35,135 nucleotides of DNA from Desulfobacteraceae bacterium (GTDB lineage: Bacteria > Desulfobacterota > Desulfobacteria > Desulfobacterales > JAJDOA01). The notes under the pieces are model-generated. The model was not told the DNA's origin. It saw nothing but the letters and a program-made list of their open reading frames with translations, and made no database searches. Both the position numbers and the translations under genes were made by a program. The DNA is taken from positions 1 to 35,135 of the forward strand of contig JAJDOA010000203.1 of the NCBI GenBank assembly GCA_022340405.1, given 5' to 3'. Shown in pieces: positions 31,811 through 35,135 of the stretch. Within the stretch, counting starts at the first letter, position 1, and the number at the start of each line of letters is the position of its first letter.

Positions 31811-34630
31811 TCAAGCGGGGAGAACCACCCGCAGGAAACGACCGGTGTGGGAGGTTTCGATCGTAGCCAGCTCTTCCGGGGGGCCGAAGCCGATGACGGT
31901 TCCTCCGTCTTCTCCGCCCTCCGGCCCGAGATCGATGACGTGATCCGCGGTCTTGATGACGTCCAAGTTGTGCTCGATGACGATGACCGTGTTGCCGTTT
32001 TCCACCAATCGGTCGAGGACTTGGAGCAGCTGTTCGATGTCGGCGGCGTGAAGGCCGGTGGTGGGCTCGTCCAGGATGTAGATCGTCTCCCCCGTTCCGC
32101 GTTTGCTGAGTTCCCTGGCCAGCTTCACGCGCTGGGCCTCTCCCCCGGACAGAGTGGTGGCCGACTGACCGAGACCGATGTAGCCCAGCCCGACATCCGC
32201 GAGGGTCTGAAGTTTGTCCCGGATGGATCGGATTCTGCTGAAAAAGGCCAGAGCCTGGTTGACCGTCATATCCAGCACTTCGGCGATGTTTTTACCCCGA
32301 TAGCGAATTTCCAGGGTTTCCCGGTTGTAGCGACGGCCCTGGCATACATCGCAGGGAACGTAGACATCGGGAAGAAAGTGCATTTCGATCTTGACAATGC
32401 CGTCTCCAGCGCATGCTTCGCAGCGCCCCCCGCGGACGTTGAAGCTGAACCGGCCGGCCTTGTATCCACGCATACGGGCGTCGGGCGTCCGGGAAAACAG
32501 GTCGCGGATGAACGTGAACACGCCGGTGTAGGTCCCGGGGTTGGAACGCGGTGTCTTGCCGATGGGCGACTGATCGATGTGCACGACCTTGTCCACATGG
32601 TCCAAACCGGACAGGTCGCGAAATTCCCCGGCAGGGGTGCGGGAACGATAGATTTTTCGCGCCAGCGCCGGATACAGCGTCTCCAGGACAAGCGTGGATT
32701 TCCCGGATCCGGACACTCCGGTGACGCAGATCAGGCATCCCAGCGGGAACGCCACGTCGATGTTTTTCAGGTTGTTGGAAGATGCGCCCTGCAAGAGGAG
32801 TTTTTTCCCGTTGCCGACCCGCCGCCGTTCGGGGCACGGGATGCTCCGTGCACCGGAGAGGAATTGTCCGGTCACCGACGAAGCCTCTTGCAGGAGATCC
32901 AAGGGCTCTCCGGCAAACACGACCTCCCCGCCGTGAACACCGGCCGCAGGGCCCATGTCCACCACATAGTCGGCCGACCGGATCGTCTCCGCGTCGTGTT
33001 CCACCACAAGCACGGTATTGCCCAGGTCCCGCATTTGCATCAGAGCATCCAGCAGGCGACGGTTATCCCGCGGGTGAAGGCCGATGCTGGGCTCGTCGAG
33101 CACGTACAACACTCCTGTCAGCTTGGACCCGATCTGTGTCGCCAGACGAATCCGCTGGCTCTCGCCACCGGACAGGGTGGCAGCCGATCGATCCAGGGTC
33201 AGATACTCCAGCCCGACCTTCTCCAGAAAGCCCAGCCGGGCTCCGATTTCCTTCAGGATCCGGGAGGCCACCAGCCGCCTCCTGCCCTCCAGCTCCAAAG
33301 ATTGCAGAAAAGCCGCAGCGCGCGTGATCGAGAGCGAACAGACCTCTCCGATATTCAGGTCTCCGATCCGGACATTTCGACTGGCCCGGTTCAAACGCAT
33401 CCCCCGGCATTCCGGACATGGATGAAAGGTCATGTACCGGCGGATCTCCTCCCGCACCGGGGAAGAGTCGGTTTCCAGAAACCGGCGGCGAAGGTTCGGG
33501 ATGATGCCTTCGAAGGGTTTCCGATAGAAGTGACGGCGATTTTCCCGTTCGAAATAAAAGGTCACCTCCTCGTCTCCGGATCCGTAAAGAAGCACCCGTT
33601 GGAAGCCCTCCGGCAGGGAGCCGAAGGGGGTGTAGATATCGGCTCCGTAGTGAGAGGTCAGAGCGTCCAGGAACTCGGAAAAATGCACCGTGTTCCGGTT
33701 GGCCCATGGCACCACAGCCCCTTCCCGCAAGGAGAGCTCCCGGTTGGGTACGATCCGTTCCTCGTCGAAGTCCATTCGAGAGCCGAGACCGTCGCAATCC
33801 GGACAGGCTCCGTGGGGGCTGTTGAAAGAAAAACTGGCAGGGGTGAACGCCGGATATCGGACCCCGCAACGGCTGCAGCCGGCTTTTTCGCTGAATTCGA
33901 TGGTGTCGCCGCCCGGGATATCCACGATCACCATGCCTTCCGAGAGGGACAACGCCAGCTCAAGGGAATCGGCCAGACGGTTCCGGATTCCCTCCTTGAT
34001 GACGAGCCGGTCCACTACCACTTCGATGGTGTGGGAACGGTTCGGCGCCAGACGATCCGTCGCGGCCAGATCCTTCATTTCCCCGTCGATGCGCACCCGT
34101 GCAAAACCGTCTTTTCGCAGGCTTGTCAGCAGTTGCCGTTGAGCGCCCTTGGCATTGTTGGCCACAGGCGCAAGAATCAGCAGTCGGGTCCGGTCCGGCA
34201 AATCCAGGATCCGCTCCACGATCTGATCCAGGGATTGGCCGACGATGGGCTCGCCGCATCGGTAGCAGTGCGGCGAGCCCACCCGGGCAAACAGCAACCG
34301 CAGGTAATCGTAGATTTCGGTGACGGTTCCCACGGTGGATCGCGGGTTGTGAGCGGCGGATCGCTGTTCGATGGCGATCGCCGGTGACAGGCCCTCGATC
34401 AGATCCACGTCCGGTTTCTCCAGCCGTTCCAGAAACTGCCGCGCGTAGGTGGAGAGGGATTCGACATAGCGGCGCTGGCCCTCTGCGTACAGCGTGTCGA
34501 AGGCAAGCGTGGATTTCCCCGACCCCGACAATCCGGTGATCACGATCAGTCGGTTTCTAGGCAGATCCAAGTTGATGTTTTTGAGGTTGTGCTGTCGGGC
34601 GCCACGAATGACGATATGCTCGGAAGCCAT
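31811..34630 (-). CDS. uvrA: UvrABC excinuclease subunit A
   Basis: A 939-residue DNA-damage recognition ATPase of nucleotide excision repair. It has two ABC ATPase halves: the first P-loop GLSGSGKST near residue 31, the second GVSGSGKSTL near 640, with signatures TLSGGESQRIRLA and TLSGGEAQRVKLA. Zinc-binding Cys motifs include CSRCGVRYPAF, CPDCDGLG and CEACAGDG. It begins MASEHIVIRGARQHNLKNIN, the standard start. Full length for the family. Convergent with atpE; its stop is 14 bases from the shared terminator. Confidence 0.97.
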   Translation of the reverse strand: MASEHIVIRGARQHNLKNINLDLPRNRLIVITGLSGSGKSTLAFDTLYAEGQRRYVESLSTYARQFLERLEKPDVDLIEGLSPAIAIEQRSAAHNPRSTVGTVTEIYDYLRLLFARVGSPHCYRCGEPIVGQSLDQIVERILDLPDRTRLLILAPVANNAKGAQRQLLTSLRKDGFARVRIDGEMKDLAATDRLAPNRSHTIEVVVDRLVIKEGIRNRLADSLELALSLSEGMVIVDIPGGDTIEFSEKAGCSRCGVRYPAFTPASFSFNSPHGACPDCDGLGSRMDFDEERIVPNRELSLREGAVVPWANRNTVHFSEFLDALTSHYGADIYTPFGSLPEGFQRVLLYGSGDEEVTFYFERENRRHFYRKPFEGIIPNLRRRFLETDSSPVREEIRRYMTFHPCPECRGMRLNRASRNVRIGDLNIGEVCSLSITRAAAFLQSLELEGRRRLVASRILKEIGARLGFLEKVGLEYLTLDRSAATLSGGESQRIRLATQIGSKLTGVLYVLDEPSIGLHPRDNRRLLDALMQMRDLGNTVLVVEHDAETIRSADYVVDMGPAAGVHGGEVVFAGEPLDLLQEASSVTGQFLSGARSIPCPERRRVGNGKKLLLQGASSNNLKNIDVAFPLGCLICVTGVSGSGKSTLVLETLYPALARKIYRSRTPAGEFRDLSGLDHVDKVVHIDQSPIGKTPRSNPGTYTGVFTFIRDLFSRTPDARMRGYKAGRFSFNVRGGRCEACAGDGIVKIEMHFLPDVYVPCDVCQGRRYNRETLEIRYRGKNIAEVLDMTVNQALAFFSRIRSIRDKLQTLADVGLGYIGLGQSATTLSGGEAQRVKLARELSKRGTGETIYILDEPTTGLHAADIEQLLQVLDRLVENGNTVIVIEHNLDVIKTADHVIDLGPEGGEDGGTVIGFGPPEELATIETSHTGRFLRVVLPA

Positions 34631-34634
34631 AGTC

Positions 34635-34649
34635 GTTGCTTATATCAAC
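34635..34649. promoter_or_regulatory. Possible operator just upstream of uvrA
   Basis: GTTGCTTATATCAAC is an inverted repeat GTTG-N7-CAAC centred 12 bases upstream of the uvrA ATG; on the - strand it carries an AT-rich TATAAG that could be a -10. A LexA-like site is conceivable for uvrA, but the sequence does not match the CTGT-N8-ACAG or GAAC-type boxes. Confidence 0.2.
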
Positions 34650-34876
34650 CGTTTTTGGATTTTGTAAATCAATTCCGGTAAATCCCGGCGTGCTTGATTT
34701 CGCGTCCGCCGGTATCGGCGTCCCATGTATTCAGAAGAGAATGTCAAATTTGAAAATCGAAGCTTTTTATAGAAAATCGAAGCTTCTCCAAGATTTTTCT
34801 TTTCCACCGTGTTCGAACACCCTTGTGGATCGTATTAAAATGCTTGAAAAAATAGCCAGAGACAAAAAGATCGTAT

Positions 34877-35107
34877 TTAAAGGGTGTTGTTGACTCTGTT
34901 AGGATTATGTTCAACCATTACGATGAGATAAAAATTGTTAATAACTCTTCTGTCTCGGAACAATATATCGTTAAGATCCGGTTTGACAATCAGCCGTCGC
35001 ACCATTAAAAGAGGGCATCCTGATTCACTGCCATGTGAGCGCCCTGGATAACTTCCACTATCTTTTAATTTCGGGTATTTCCACCGTACAATACCGCCCG
35101 GTACCAA
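34877..35107 (-). CDS. Unrecognised short ORF, doubtful
   Basis: 76 codons from TTG 35107; the frame has a stop 27 bases further upstream, so it is not a longer gene running in from the right. The product is basic and hydrophilic (KYPKLKDSGSYPG, VKPDLNDILFRDRRVINNF). No ribosome-binding site or family seen. It may be a remnant of a longer gene; the low GC of the region is unlike the neighbours. Confidence 0.2.
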   Translation of the reverse strand: MVPGGIVRWKYPKLKDSGSYPGRSHGSESGCPLLMVRRLIVKPDLNDILFRDRRVINNFYLIVMVEHNPNRVNNTL

Positions 35108-35135
35108 AGGACGGGAGCGCCTTTCGTATTCCTAT

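Larger units (their letters stand above)
34631..35135. other. AT-richer gene-poor right end
   Basis: 505 bases upstream of uvrA with visibly lower GC than the rest of the window. It contains a 14-base direct repeat GAAAATCGAAGCTT at 34752-34765 and 34772-34785 (period 20). Short open frames at 34636-34893 (+) and 34877-35107 (-) have no recognised family. The low GC suggests acquired or non-coding sequence. Confidence 0.5.

Noticed and set aside
34636-34893. 85-codon ORF on the + strand in the AT-rich tail
   Set aside because: Starts in the uvrA upstream region, runs through a direct repeat, no recognisable domain or ribosome-binding site.

Overview
The window is about 35 kb of GC-rich chromosome from a Gram-negative bacterium that makes a full lipopolysaccharide (LPS). 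The best guess is a Desulfobacterota (delta-proteobacterial, sulfate-reducer-like) genome. Reasons: the gene set DUF4416-yicC-remA-gmk-rlmB, an MglA-type GTPase without motility genes beside it, an F-type ATPase locus holding only atpZ/atpI/atpB/atpE, and LPS genes of heptose/Kdo type. The lineage is an inference from gene content; no rRNA or tRNA gene is present. Almost everything is on the + strand; only uvrA and a doubtful ORF at the right edge are on the - strand.

Layout. (1) 1-1418: 3' part of msbA. (2) 1419-3126: two long gene-poor stretches around mglA, with palindromic repeat elements, a structured leader and an operator-like palindrome. (3) 3127-4320: a zinc-ribbon/dCache membrane sensor that ends just after its second membrane helix. 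(4) 4447-7008: a coupled cassette (DPM1-like GT2, LAB_N small membrane protein, ArnT-like transferase) expected to decorate lipid A or LPS. (5) 7005-9306: lptF-lptG, LPS export. (6) 9487-21321: a dense LPS core/lipid A run: waaA, lpxK, WaaE-like GT2, lpxL-like, waaF, waaC, GT2, GT9, GT10, GT4, GT2. Many genes overlap by ATGA/GTGA/TTGA, so translational coupling is likely. (7) 21494-25163: Trm112-like, DUF4416, yicC, remA, gmk, rlmB. (8) 25336-29924: icd, comF-like, rfaE2, pgeF, pyrK. (9) 30013-31733: atpZ-atpI-atpB-atpE, closed by a strong bidirectional terminator. (10) 34630-31811: uvrA, convergent with atpE. (11) 34631-35135: AT-richer tail without a recognisable gene.

How it fits together: lipid A is finished by LpxK, WaaA and the LpxL-like enzyme. 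WaaC and WaaF add heptoses, whose activated form needs RfaE2. GT2/GT4/GT9/GT10 enzymes extend the core, the ArnT-like cassette may add a sugar on the outer side of the inner membrane, MsbA flips the product and LptF/LptG pull it out to the outer membrane.

The most unusual signal is a set of short (about 90-185 bp) non-coding elements with terminal inverted repeats bounded by TA, like MITEs (miniature inverted-repeat transposable elements) of Tc1/mariner-IS630 type. At four genes (msbA, lptG, a GT2 gene, the Trm112-like gene) the left TA of an element or element-like end is the TA of that gene's TAG stop codon. For lptG and the Trm112-like gene, removing the element restores a TAG stop. This suggests insertions that are neutral because they land in stop codons and place a hairpin directly behind the gene.
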